Part shown: in pieces, positions 1 through 6,338 of the stretch | Numbering within the stretch: the stretch's first letter is position 1 | How the letters are laid out: each line of letters starts with the position of its first letter | Assembly: GCA_903887035.1 (NCBI GenBank) | Contig: CAISOG010000080.1 | Span: forward strand, 1 to 9,117 | DNA from: an uncultured Holosporaceae bacterium | Lineage (GTDB): Bacteria; Pseudomonadota; Alphaproteobacteria; CAISOG01 | DNA length: 9,117 nt | Direction: 5' to 3' | Made by a program: the position numbers and the translations under genes | The notes under the pieces: model-generated | What the model was told of the DNA's origin: nothing | The model's input: only the letters and a program-made list of their open reading frames with translations | Database searches by the model: none

Positions 1-23
1 GTTGCACTTGGAGATACCTGATT

Positions 24-2735
24 ATGAACAAAAAAATGTTAATAGACGCCACCTACGCGGAGGAAACGCGCGTGGTGGTCATGAACGACACCAAAGTTGA
101 GGATTTTGACTTTGAGTCCAGCCACAAAAAACAGCTTAAAAGCAATATTTATTTAGCGATTGTCACGCGGGTTGAGCCGTCTTTGCAGGCTGCCTTTGTG
201 GATTGTGGTGGAAACCGCCACGGTATTTTGCCGTTTAGTGAGATTCACCCCGACTATTTCCGCATTCCTGTTGAGGATCGCCAGGCCTTGTTAGAGGCGC
301 AACGGCTGGCCGGTGTTGAGGGCGAAGAGGATGGTGGGGATGATGACGATGGCGTGGTGATGCGCGATGAAGATGGCAATGATCAGCCCTTTAACGGCAA
401 TGATGGCGATGATGATGATTTTGACGCGGAGGATTCCGACGAAAATGCCGCCAGCGCTAATGCCGAAGAGGGGGAGGATGATGGCGCCGAATCATCCTCT
501 AGCCGTCCTCGCCGTCGCCGCCGTGGTGGTGGCCGCCCCGCCGATGATGCGGAGCGGAAAATGCGCCAACTGCTGCGCCGTTACAGCATTCAGGAAGTCA
601 TCAAAAGCCGCCAAGTGATGTTGGTTCAGATTGTGAAGGAGGAGCGGGGCAATAAGGGGGCGGCACTGACCACCTATTTATCCCTGGCGGGTCGCTACTG
701 CGTCTTTTTGCCGAACACCACCAAAAGCAGTGGGATTTCTCGTAAAATTAACGATGGTAAGGATCGCCAACGCCTGCGCTCTATTATTGATGAGTTGGAA
801 ACGCCCGATGGTACGGCGATTATCCTGCGCACCGCGGGCGAAAATCGTAACAAGTTGGAAATCAAGCGGGACTTTGAATACCTAAGCCGCGTTTGGGAAA
901 CCATTCGGGAAGATACCCTGAAATCCACGGCACCCGCCCAGATTTATGAGGAGGGGAGCCTGATCAAACGGGCGATACGCGATATCTATAACCGCGAAAT
1001 TGATGAGATTCTGGTTGCGGGGGTTGAGGGGTTCCGCATGGCGCGCGAACTGATGCGCCAGTTGATGCCCAGCCATGTTCGGCGAGTCAAATTCTATCAG
1101 GATCCGATTGTGCCCCTGTTCCACAAATACGATGTGGAACGGCAGTTGGAGGATATCTACAACCCATCGGTTAAGTTGCGGTCTGGCGGTTATGTGGTGA
1201 TCAACCCGACTGAGGCTTTGGTGGCGGTTGATGTGAACTCTGGTCGAGCCATTCGCGAACGCAACGTTGAGGAAACGGCCTATCGCACCAATTTAGAGGC
1301 GGCCGACGAAATCGCCCGACAACTGCGCTTGCGGGATTTGGCGGGCTTAATCGTGATTGACTTTATCGACATGAACGATCGCCGCTATCGCTCCGCCGTG
1401 GAAAAACGGTTGCGTGATGCGCTGAAGAATGATCGGGCTCGGGTACAGATTGGCCACCTTAGCACCTTTGGCTTGTTGGAATTATCGCGGCAACGGTTGC
1501 GATCCAGCCTGTTGGAAATTGCCGCCGACACCTGCAAACATTGCGGTGGTGCGGGGCATGTGCGTTCGCTGGAATCTTCTGCCCTGCAAATGCTTAGGGT
1601 TGTTGAGCAGGAGGGGATTACCCAGAACAGCAGCAAGCTGATCATCCACCTGCCAACCGCGGTTGCGTTGTATTTGCTGAATCATAAGCGTGAAGCCCTT
1701 AGCCATCTGGAATCACGCTTTGGCATGGCGGTGGAATTTGCCCCGGATGACAGCCTGATTCCGCCAGAACATCATGTGGAGCGTATCGCCGGCATTCCGG
1801 GCGAGTTTCGTCCAAAGCTGTTGTCATCCTCAATCACCGCCAACCCCGAGCTGGACGACGATTTTGCCGATCTGCCGTTGGAGGATGAGGAGGAATTGCT
1901 GGATGAGGCCATCAACAAGGACGGCGAAGACAGCGAAAGCATTGGCCGCGCCCGCCGTGACGATGGAGGTCGCCGTGATGATGGGGATGCTGAGGGTGGT
2001 CGCCGCCGTCGTCGCCGTGGCGGTCGCAACCGTTACCGCCGTTCCCGTGAGGATGGGGAGGGGTCAGCCCGACCAGAGCCTCAACAAGAATGGCAGGGTG
2101 GTGAACGCCCCAGCGATGATCAGGGGGATCCCCTGCTGTGGGATGGTGATTTCCCCGTTGTGCCCGAATTGCTGACTCAACCGCCAGCCAATGTATCGGA
2201 AGAACCAAAAGAAGCCCCCTTAGGGCGTCGCCGTCGCGGCGCAGGCAAGGTGTCTTCGGCTTCGGCTTCAGCCGAAGAGTTGGTGAGCCAACCGGATGAG
2301 GCCAAGACTGATGGGGGCAAGGCTTCATCGCCAGCCAAAGGCCGCGGGCGCAAGCAGGCACCCAAAGCGGATGAGGCGGTAGAAGCTGTTGAGCTGAGCG
2401 CCGAAAGCGTGGAGGGTGAGACCGCCGTTCCAGCCAAAGCACCCCCTGTGTCTAGGGATCGTGCCGCAGCCAGAAAAAAGGCCGCGCCCGAATCGGTTGC
2501 CGAGCCATCAACGGAGCCGTCATCTAGGCAGGCCGACGTTGCGGAGCCAAAAGCCGTTAAGCCGGTGATAAGCCTGGTCGAAAAAGCGGAAGTTGCCGAA
2601 AAAATGGAAACGCCCAAAGCCGATGCGCCAAGCTCATCCTTTGGTGGCGGCGAAAAAATTGAGGAAGTGTTGGTGACTTCTGGCGACAAACGGGAACGGC
2701 GTGGCTGGTGGCAGCGGCTGATTGAAAATCCCTAA
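24..2735 (+). CDS. rne: Ribonuclease E (RNase E/G family), 903 aa
   Basis: Essential endoribonuclease that cleaves single-stranded AU-rich RNA in mRNA decay and rRNA/tRNA maturation, and scaffolds the degradosome. Seen: the N-terminal S1 domain is split by an acidic then Arg-rich insertion (about residues 95-180, with R163-R167). The DNase I-like catalytic region has AVDVNSG with D403 and N405, and IVIDFIDM with D446. The zinc-link is C504-K-H-C507. Every one of these positions is exactly 100 higher than in the E. coli enzyme (D303, D346, C404, C407), so the insertion accounts for the offset. From about residue 600 the tail is low complexity: an acidic patch, an Arg-rich RNA-binding-like block (R660-R675), Ala/Glu/Lys/Pro-rich sequence, and a terminal GWW at 894-896. 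In Caulobacter a GWW-containing RNase E tail binds PNPase. The start is supported by GGAGA at 10-14, 9 nt before the ATG. Identity is near certain; partners of the tail are inferred. Confidence 0.97.
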   Translation: MNKKMLIDATYAEETRVVVMNDTKVEDFDFESSHKKQLKSNIYLAIVTRVEPSLQAAFVDCGGNRHGILPFSEIHPDYFRIPVEDRQALLEAQRLAGVEGEEDGGDDDDGVVMRDEDGNDQPFNGNDGDDDDFDAEDSDENAASANAEEGEDDGAESSSSRPRRRRRGGGRPADDAERKMRQLLRRYSIQEVIKSRQVMLVQIVKEERGNKGAALTTYLSLAGRYCVFLPNTTKSSGISRKINDGKDRQRLRSIIDELETPDGTAIILRTAGENRNKLEIKRDFEYLSRVWETIREDTLKSTAPAQIYEEGSLIKRAIRDIYNREIDEILVAGVEGFRMARELMRQLMPSHVRRVKFYQDPIVPLFHKYDVERQLEDIYNPSVKLRSGGYVVINPTEALVAVDVNSGRAIRERNVEETAYRTNLEAADEIARQLRLRDLAGLIVIDFIDMNDRRYRSAVEKRLRDALKNDRARVQIGHLSTFGLLELSRQRLRSSLLEIAADTCKHCGGAGHVRSLESSALQMLRVVEQEGITQNSSKLIIHLPTAVALYLLNHKREALSHLESRFGMAVEFAPDDSLIPPEHHVERIAGIPGEFRPKLLSSSITANPELDDDFADLPLEDEEELLDEAINKDGEDSESIGRARRDDGGRRDDGDAEGGRRRRRRGGRNRYRRSREDGEGSARPEPQQEWQGGERPSDDQGDPLLWDGDFPVVPELLTQPPANVSEEPKEAPLGRRRRGAGKVSSASASAEELVSQPDEAKTDGGKASSPAKGRGRKQAPKADEAVEAVELSAESVEGETAVPAKAPPVSRDRAAARKKAAPESVAEPSTEPSSRQADVAEPKAVKPVISLVEKAEVAEKMETPKADAPSSSFGGGEKIEEVLVTSGDKRERRGWWQRLIENP

Positions 2736-2741
2736 GGGAAA

Positions 2742-2766
2742 TGGGGCGGCTAACCATGCCGCCCTA
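2742..2766. terminator. Hairpin between convergent rne and rluB, possible bidirectional terminator
   Basis: A GGGCGGC / GCCGCCC inverted repeat (7 perfect GC-rich pairs, plus a G-T wobble and a T-A pair) with loop TAACCAT lies in the 44-bp gap between the convergent stops of rne and the pseudouridine synthase gene. Position and stability fit a shared terminator. The T-tracts are poor: none on +, and only a TTT on the minus side. Factor-independent termination is therefore uncertain. Confidence 0.35.
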
Positions 2767-2779
2767 ACCCCTGCGCCCC

Positions 2780-3517
2780 CTAGTTAATCTCCTCAACCGC
2801 GCCAATGGGCAAGTTGTCAAGGCTGTAAGAGCCATAGTGGGTGCGGATCAGGCGGTTAACCGCCAGGCCACAGGCGGCCAGCAGGCGTCGAACCTCACGA
2901 TTTTTGCCCTCGGTCAGGGTGATTTGCAGCCAGTGGTTGCCTATCCCCCCCTGTTGCCAACCTGGCGCGCCCCGCAACACCTCCACCATTGCGGGCGCAT
3001 AGGCGATGCCGTCAACCACCGCCCCCCGTTCCAGCTTGGCTAGGGCGGACGAATCCAACAGGCCAAAGGCACGCACCCGATACACACGGTTATAGCCGCT
3101 GTCGGGATGTTCCAAATGCCGCGCCAACCCGCCATCGTTGGTCAACAGCAACAACCCCTCACTGTTCAGATCCAGGCGGCCAACGGTAATAAGGTTGGCC
3201 ATGGCGGACGGCAGCTGATCATAAATGGTGGGGCGCCCTTCGGGATCAAAGCGGGTGACCAGCAGCCCTAAGGGCTTGTGATAACGCCACAGGCGGGTGG
3301 ATTCCGCCGCCTGTACCGGGCGACCATCGACGATGATGCTATCCTGCGCCGTGACCAGGGTGGCGGGGGTGGTCAGCCGCTGCCCATTCAGCTCCACCCG
3401 ACCCTCCGCAATCCAACGCTCAATCTCACGGCGCGAAGCCACGCCCGCCCGCGCCAGAAATTTGGCGATACGCTGCGGCGCGTCAACGGCGGCGGATGGG
3501 GGATTAGGCGGTTTCAG
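2780..3517 (-). CDS. rluB: RsuA/RluB-family 23S rRNA pseudouridine synthase, probable CTG start
   Basis: Isomerises a specific uridine to pseudouridine in large-subunit rRNA. RluB of E. coli modifies U2605, but the exact target here is inferred. Seen: an N-terminal S4 RNA-binding domain (RIAKFLARAGVASRREIE, then WIAEGRVELNG) and the catalytic motif GRLDLNSEGLLLLTNDG, with the nucleophilic Asp at residue 116 from the CTG (91 from the GTG). The C-terminal KNREVRRLL motif is also typical. The first conventional start in frame is GTG at 3442, but it would delete the first S4 helix. In-frame family sequence continues upstream to residue Q at 3475, and the frame stays open to a TGA at 3529-3527. 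The only start-like codon there is CTG at 3517-3515, with GAGGG 6 nt before it, giving 245 aa. It overlaps the amidotransferase stop by 14 nt, suggesting translational coupling in an operon. RsuA, RluE or RluF type is possible but less likely. Confidence 0.88.
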   Translation of the reverse strand: MKPPNPPSAAVDAPQRIAKFLARAGVASRREIERWIAEGRVELNGQRLTTPATLVTAQDSIIVDGRPVQAAESTRLWRYHKPLGLLVTRFDPEGRPTIYDQLPSAMANLITVGRLDLNSEGLLLLTNDGGLARHLEHPDSGYNRVYRVRAFGLLDSSALAKLERGAVVDGIAYAPAMVEVLRGAPGWQQGGIGNHWLQITLTEGKNREVRRLLAACGLAVNRLIRTHYGSYSLDNLPIGAVEEIN

Positions 3518-4250
3518 CGCACGCCCTCACAAATCCTTGGATAATCGCCTTATCACTGGGGGTAATGGCAAATTCGGGATGCCACTGCACCCCCAGGCAA
3601 AAGCGGTAATCGGGATGTTCCACCCCCTCAATCACCCCGTCGGGGGCAATGGCGTTGACGATCAATCCGCCCGCCACCCGCTGCACGGCCTGATGATGGT
3701 GGCTGTTAACCTGCATCTGGTTGCACCCTACCAATCGGTGCAGCAGTGTGTTGGGGACAATATCGACGCTGTGCGCCGACAAATGCCGCTCCGACTGTTT
3801 ATGGGTCAGGGCGTTGGGGACTTCATCGGGGATATGTTGAATCAGGCTGCCGCCCTTAAAGATCACGGCCAACAGCTGTTCGCCCGCGCAAATGCCCAAC
3901 ACGGGTTTGTTTTGCCGCAACACCGCCTCCGTCAGCGCCCATTCAAACTCGGTGCGCAGCGGTTTGGTGATCACACTGCTGTGCTGATCGCCCTGCCCAT
4001 ACAGCGCGGGCGGAATATCAAAATCGCCGCCCGTTACCACCAACCCGTCAATCATGTCGGCGTAGCGTTGCACCTGGCCGGGCAGGTGGGGCAGCATCAG
4101 GGGGACACCCCCCGCCTGCGCCAGGCTGCCCGCGTAATTGGTGCGCAGGGCATAGTAGGGATAGGCGGAAAAGGCACCGGGCAAGGGCGCGGCTTGGCCT
4201 AACGGATCCTCAAAATCCGCGGTCAGGGCGATCAGCGGTTGTCGGTTCAT
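3504..4250 (-). CDS. Class I glutamine amidotransferase-like hydrolase (peptidase C26, PuuD-like)
   Basis: Cytosolic hydrolase of the gamma-glutamyl-GABA hydrolase type. The family releases glutamate from gamma-glutamyl conjugates such as those of the putrescine pathway; the substrate here is unknown. Seen: an N-terminal strand PLIALTADF, an oxyanion/glycine region LVVTGGDFD at about 70-78, and the nucleophile elbow GICAGEQ with Cys121. The VNSHHHQAV segment at about 181-189 is typical of C26 proteins, and GVQWHPE carries His224 and Glu226, completing the triad. The length of 248 aa is normal. The ATG at 4250 has only a weak purine-rich site (GAAAG) about 12 nt upstream. It is the first gene of a minus-strand pair with rluB and diverges from ybaB. 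There are no other polyamine genes here, so a putrescine role is not supported by context. Confidence 0.88.
   Translation of the reverse strand: MNRQPLIALTADFEDPLGQAAPLPGAFSAYPYYALRTNYAGSLAQAGGVPLMLPHLPGQVQRYADMIDGLVVTGGDFDIPPALYGQGDQHSSVITKPLRTEFEWALTEAVLRQNKPVLGICAGEQLLAVIFKGGSLIQHIPDEVPNALTHKQSERHLSAHSVDIVPNTLLHRLVGCNQMQVNSHHHQAVQRVAGGLIVNAIAPDGVIEGVEHPDYRFCLGVQWHPEFAITPSDKAIIQGFVRACAETA
3524..3528 (-). promoter_or_regulatory. Shine-Dalgarno-like GAGGG ahead of the CTG start of rluB
   Basis: On the minus strand GAGGG is followed by six bases and then CTG AAA CCG. It sits inside the last codons of the upstream amidotransferase. It is the main reason to prefer CTG at 3517 as the start, because no ATG, GTG or TTG exists in this frame between the TGA at 3529 and the GTG at 3442. 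Confidence 0.4.
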
Positions 4251-4458
4251 GGAAAAACGACTTTCAGGGGGGGGGAGCGATGGATAAAGGTTGATAGGGT
4301 TGGATTTTCGCTGATTCGGCTGTGCCCGACAAGGGGGTTGTCCCTCCTTCCCCCGCGACTCTCACGCATGGGGGGAGTGCTATTTTTCACAAGGGGCTTC
4401 CAAAATGGGCGAAGTCGGCCAATAATGCGGCCATCCAAACCAACAGGAGTGCCCCCCC
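4251..4458. other. Divergent intergenic region between amidotransferase and ybaB
   Basis: This 208-bp region must hold control signals for both directions. It is unusually rich in G and C runs: nine G at 4267-4275, six G at 4370-4375, seven C at 4452-4458. A weak minus-strand promoter candidate is TTGTCG (4332-4327), a 17-bp spacer, then GAAAAT (4309-4304). I see no convincing plus-strand promoter. A short perfect inverted repeat, GACAA-GGGGG-TTGTC, spans 4328-4342. No credible protein-coding ORF is confined to it. Confidence 0.4.
4349..4388 (+). terminator. Terminator/attenuator-like hairpin in the ybaB leader
   Basis: TCCCCC (4349-4354) pairs with GGGGGA (4371-4376). Inside it GCG (4355-4357) pairs with CGC (4365-4367) around loop ACTCTCA, with a 3-nt bulge. 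Four bases after the stem comes TATTTTT. GC-rich stem followed by a U-run is the shape of an intrinsic terminator on the plus strand, but no plus-strand gene lies just upstream. It could act as an attenuator for ybaB-recR or be a chance structure. Its U-run starts late and the stem is imperfect. Confidence 0.28.
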
Positions 4459-4782
4459 ATGAAACAACTCAACAACCTGATGCGTCAGGCGCAACAAATG
4501 CAAAGCCGGATGCAGGAGATGCAGGCGAAGGCCGGCGATGTCTTGGTCGATGGCGTGGCGGGCGGCGGGCTGGTACAACTGACCCTGAACGGCAAAAACG
4601 AATTGACGGCGATTAAGTTGGATAAATCGCTGTTGGATCCTGCTGAGGTTGAGGTGTTGGAGGATTTGATCGTCGCCGCCTTTAACGATGCCAAGGCCAA
4701 GTTGGATAAGCAAACGGCCGATGAAATGGCCAAAATTACGGGCGGGATGCCGTTGCCCCCTGGCTTTAAAATGCCGTTTTAA
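4459..4782 (+). CDS. ybaB: YbaB/EbfC family nucleoid-associated DNA-binding protein
   Basis: Small dimeric DNA-binding protein of the YbaB/EbfC family, associated with the nucleoid and genetically linked to recombination and repair. Seen: an N-terminal coiled-coil-prone helix rich in Gln and Met (residues 1-24, NNLMRQAQQMQSRMQEMQAK). A beta-sheet core follows with GDVLVDGVAGGGLVQLTLNG, then a second long helix (VEVLEDLIVAAFNDAKAKLD). It ends with the family tail ITGGMPLPPGFKMPF. The length of 107 aa is normal. AGGAG at 4445-4449, 9 nt upstream of the ATG, is a strong ribosome site. It is followed 40 bp later by recR, the conserved partner. dnaX, which usually precedes this pair, is absent. 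Confidence 0.96.
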   Translation: MKQLNNLMRQAQQMQSRMQEMQAKAGDVLVDGVAGGGLVQLTLNGKNELTAIKLDKSLLDPAEVEVLEDLIVAAFNDAKAKLDKQTADEMAKITGGMPLPPGFKMPF

Positions 4783-4822
4783 GCTGTCGATTCCCCGCCA
4801 ATCCCCCCGTTTCTGACCAACC

Positions 4823-5425
4823 ATGACTTCCCCCACCCCCGGCGCGTTGGAGCAGCTGATTAAGCTGTTAAGCAAGATGCCTGGCCTTGGCCAGCGCAGC
4901 GCGCGCCGCATGGCGTTGCACCTAATCAAAAAACGGGAAACGCTGATGCAGCCGCTGTTGCAGGCGTTGGCAACGGTGGAGGCTGAGGTGCAAAGCTGTG
5001 ACCGCTGCGGTAATCTCGACACCGCGCCGATTTGTGCCATTTGCCAGGATGATGCCCGTGACCCGCAACTGCTGTGCGTGGTGGAGGAGGTGGCGGATCT
5101 GTGGGCGATTGAGCGCAGCGGCGGCTATCGCGGCCTGTATCACGTGTTGGGCGGGCATTTGTCGGCCTTGGATGGGGTGGGGCCAGGCGATTTGCGGATG
5201 GCCGAACTGCTGGAACGGGTGGCGGCGGGCGCGGTGCGTGAGGTGCTGTTGGCCACCAACGCGACGGTGGAGGGGCAAACCACCGCTTTTTACGTCACCG
5301 AACAGCTGAAACCGACGGGTGCGCGCATGACCCGCCTGGCCTTTGGCGTGCCACTGGGGGGTGAGCTGGATTACCTGGACGATGGCACCCTGACCACCGC
5401 CATCCAAGCGCGCAGCAGTTTTTAG
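4823..5425 (+). CDS. recR: Recombination mediator protein RecR
   Basis: Component of the RecFOR/RecOR pathway that loads RecA onto SSB-coated single-stranded DNA at gaps. Seen: an N-terminal helix-hairpin-helix (LLSKMPGLGQRSARRMALHL, about 15-34) and a four-cysteine zinc finger, C59-x2-C62 and C71-x2-C74. A Toprim domain begins at LLCVVEEVADLWAIE (about 83-97) and includes VLGGHLSALDGVGP and LLATNATVEGQTTAFY. The C-terminal segment has the usual LAFGVPLGGELDYLDDGTL. The length of 200 aa matches the family. There is no clear Shine-Dalgarno before the ATG, so translation may depend on coupling to ybaB 40 bp upstream. No terminator is visible before the toxin-antitoxin genes that follow. Confidence 0.97.
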   Translation: MTSPTPGALEQLIKLLSKMPGLGQRSARRMALHLIKKRETLMQPLLQALATVEAEVQSCDRCGNLDTAPICAICQDDARDPQLLCVVEEVADLWAIERSGGYRGLYHVLGGHLSALDGVGPGDLRMAELLERVAAGAVREVLLATNATVEGQTTAFYVTEQLKPTGARMTRLAFGVPLGGELDYLDDGTLTTAIQARSSF

Positions 5426-5437
5426 CACGCGCCAACT

Positions 5438-5454
5438 TTGTGTATACATTGTGT
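5438..5454. promoter_or_regulatory. Operator-like symmetry upstream of the TacA/TacT module
   Basis: Two direct copies of TTGTGT (5438-5443 and 5449-5454) are spaced 11 bp apart, one helical turn. They flank or overlap the perfect 8-bp palindrome TGTATACA (5441-5448). The block overlaps the predicted -35 element. Ribbon-helix-helix antitoxins such as TacA repress their own operon by binding repeats near the promoter, so this is a reasonable operator candidate. The assignment is inferred from position and symmetry only. Confidence 0.35.
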
Positions 5455-5471
5455 TGAAGTCATGATAGAAT
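5443..5471 (+). promoter_or_regulatory. Candidate sigma-70-type promoter for the toxin-antitoxin operon
   Basis: TATACA (5443-5448, four of six to TTGACA), a 17-bp spacer and TAGAAT (5466-5471, five of six to TATAAT) lie 60 bp before the antitoxin start. The surrounding DNA is clearly AT-richer than the recR end. It is a good spacing match but a consensus-only prediction. Confidence 0.4.
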
Positions 5472-5530
5472 AGATTTGTCTAGGCAGTATCGACCATTGG
5501 ATAAAGCCGATAAAACAATCGAAAGAATTG

Positions 5531-5845
5531 ATGATGACCAAAGATATGGTGCTTTCTTCCTCCCCATCCCCGCTATCGCATAATGCGACAACGCAGGTGG
5601 TGAACATGCGTATCCGTTCGGATATCCGCGAACTGATTGACCAGGCGGCACAGATGCAGGGCAAAAGCCGTTCCGAATTTATGATTGAGGCTGCCCGCCG
5701 TGAGGCTGAGGATGCTTTGCTGGATCAGACCCTGGTGCGTTTGGATAAGCAAACCTATGAACAATTTGTTAGCTTATTGGATAAGCCGCCCATGGGATCA
5801 GGATTTGATCGATTGATGAAGGCGGATAAGCCGTGGGTGGAATAG
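5531..5845 (+). CDS. TacA-type (DUF1778) ribbon-helix-helix antitoxin
   Basis: Antitoxin of a type II GNAT toxin-antitoxin pair. The family binds and neutralises the acetyltransferase toxin and represses its own promoter. Seen: a ribbon-helix-helix domain at about residues 22-68, with strand QVVNMRIRS, then DIRELIDQAAQMQGKSRSEFMIEAA. The GKSRSEF turn and the EAARREAEDALLDQT extension are typical of DUF1778. The C-terminal arm (LLDKPPMGSGFDRLM, ending PWVE) corresponds to the part that wraps the toxin in characterised homologues. There are two adjacent ATGs (5531 and 5534) after a TTG at 5528. The weak site GAAAG at 5521-5525 fits the second slightly better, so the start is uncertain by a codon. 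The roughly 20-residue Ser/Pro/Thr-containing N-terminal extension is longer than usual; ATG at 5606 would remove the first strand and is unlikely. It overlaps the toxin by 13 nt. Confidence 0.92.
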   Translation: MMTKDMVLSSSPSPLSHNATTQVVNMRIRSDIRELIDQAAQMQGKSRSEFMIEAARREAEDALLDQTLVRLDKQTYEQFVSLLDKPPMGSGFDRLMKADKPWVE

Positions 5846-6327
5846 CCCTTAGTGCGCCAACGCCACTAACCGCCACCCATGATTTCTCGGATTTTTGCTG
5901 TGGCATTGCCAGTTTGGATGATTGGTTGCGGCGCCGCGCTTTAGCAAACCAGATACGTGGAGCCTCGCGCAGCTATGTGGTGCTGACAGGGCAGCAGAAG
6001 GTGGTTGGATATTATTGTTTGGCGTCGGGGGCGTTGGCGTTGAACGATGCGCCAAGCCCTGTTCGTCGCAACATGCCCGATCCGATTCCAATGGTCATCT
6101 TAGGTCGATTGGCGGTGGATAGAGATTGGCAGGGGCGCGGGTTGGGTGCCGCTATGCTGCAGGATGCTGTTCTTCGAACCATGCAGGCGGCACAAATTTT
6201 GGGCATTCGTGGCATGCTGGTGCATGCTATTTCCGACAGCGCGAAAAGATTCTACGAGCTTTATGGATTTGTTGCTTCGGCGGTCAATCCCAACACCCTG
6301 ATTTTATCGTTGAAGCAGGAAATTTAG
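5833..6327 (+). CDS. GNAT-family toxin (TacT/KacT-like acetyltransferase)
   Basis: Acetyltransferase toxin; TacT-like enzymes acetylate the amino group of charged tRNAs and block translation. The tRNA target here is not predictable. Seen: the family opening LSAPTPLTATHDFSDFCCG and SLDDWLRRRALANQ, then YVVLTGQQKVVGYYCLASG (strands beta2-beta3). MPDPIPMVILGRLAVD and the acetyl-CoA P-loop DWQGRGLGAAML (about 98-109) follow. LVHAISDSAKRFYELYGF carries Tyr141, the counterpart of the catalytic Tyr140 of TacT. The length of 164 aa is normal, so the toxin looks intact. The GTG start at 5833 lies inside the last codons of the antitoxin; no ATG exists in this frame nearby, and AAGG at 5819-5822 could serve it. 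The overlapping order antitoxin-toxin is standard for this class. Confidence 0.93.
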   Translation: MGGIALSAPTPLTATHDFSDFCCGIASLDDWLRRRALANQIRGASRSYVVLTGQQKVVGYYCLASGALALNDAPSPVRRNMPDPIPMVILGRLAVDRDWQGRGLGAAMLQDAVLRTMQAAQILGIRGMLVHAISDSAKRFYELYGFVASAVNPNTLILSLKQEI

Positions 6328-6338
6328 GTGGCATCCGC

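Noticed and set aside
2260..2277. CTTCGGCT-TC-AGCCGAAG inverted repeat in rne
   Set aside because: It arises from tandem TCGGCT codons for Ser-Ala repeats and its 2-nt loop is poor. Likely a by-product of the repetitive tail.
1912..2689. Long minus-strand open frames (170-176 codons) opposite the rne tail
   Set aside because: They are antisense to the repetitive, GC-rich, Glu/Arg/Ala-coding tail of rne, with low-complexity translations and no recognisable domain.
3297..4202. 301-codon plus-strand frame opposite the amidotransferase and rluB
   Set aside because: It is antisense to two genes with clear family motifs, has a His/Arg/Gln-rich shadow-like translation and no ribosome site or domain.
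4239..4616. 125-codon plus-strand frame overlapping ybaB
   Set aside because: It overlaps ybaB in another frame, crosses G and C runs, and its translation has no family features; ybaB has the strong ribosome site.
5778..5832. GGATAAGCCG repeated at 5779-5788 and 5823-5832, with similar text near 5500
   Set aside because: Leu-Asp-Lys-Pro and Ala-Asp-Lys-Pro codons explain the two intragenic copies, and similar TTGGATAAGC text also occurs in ybaB. No spacing or symmetry suggests an operator.
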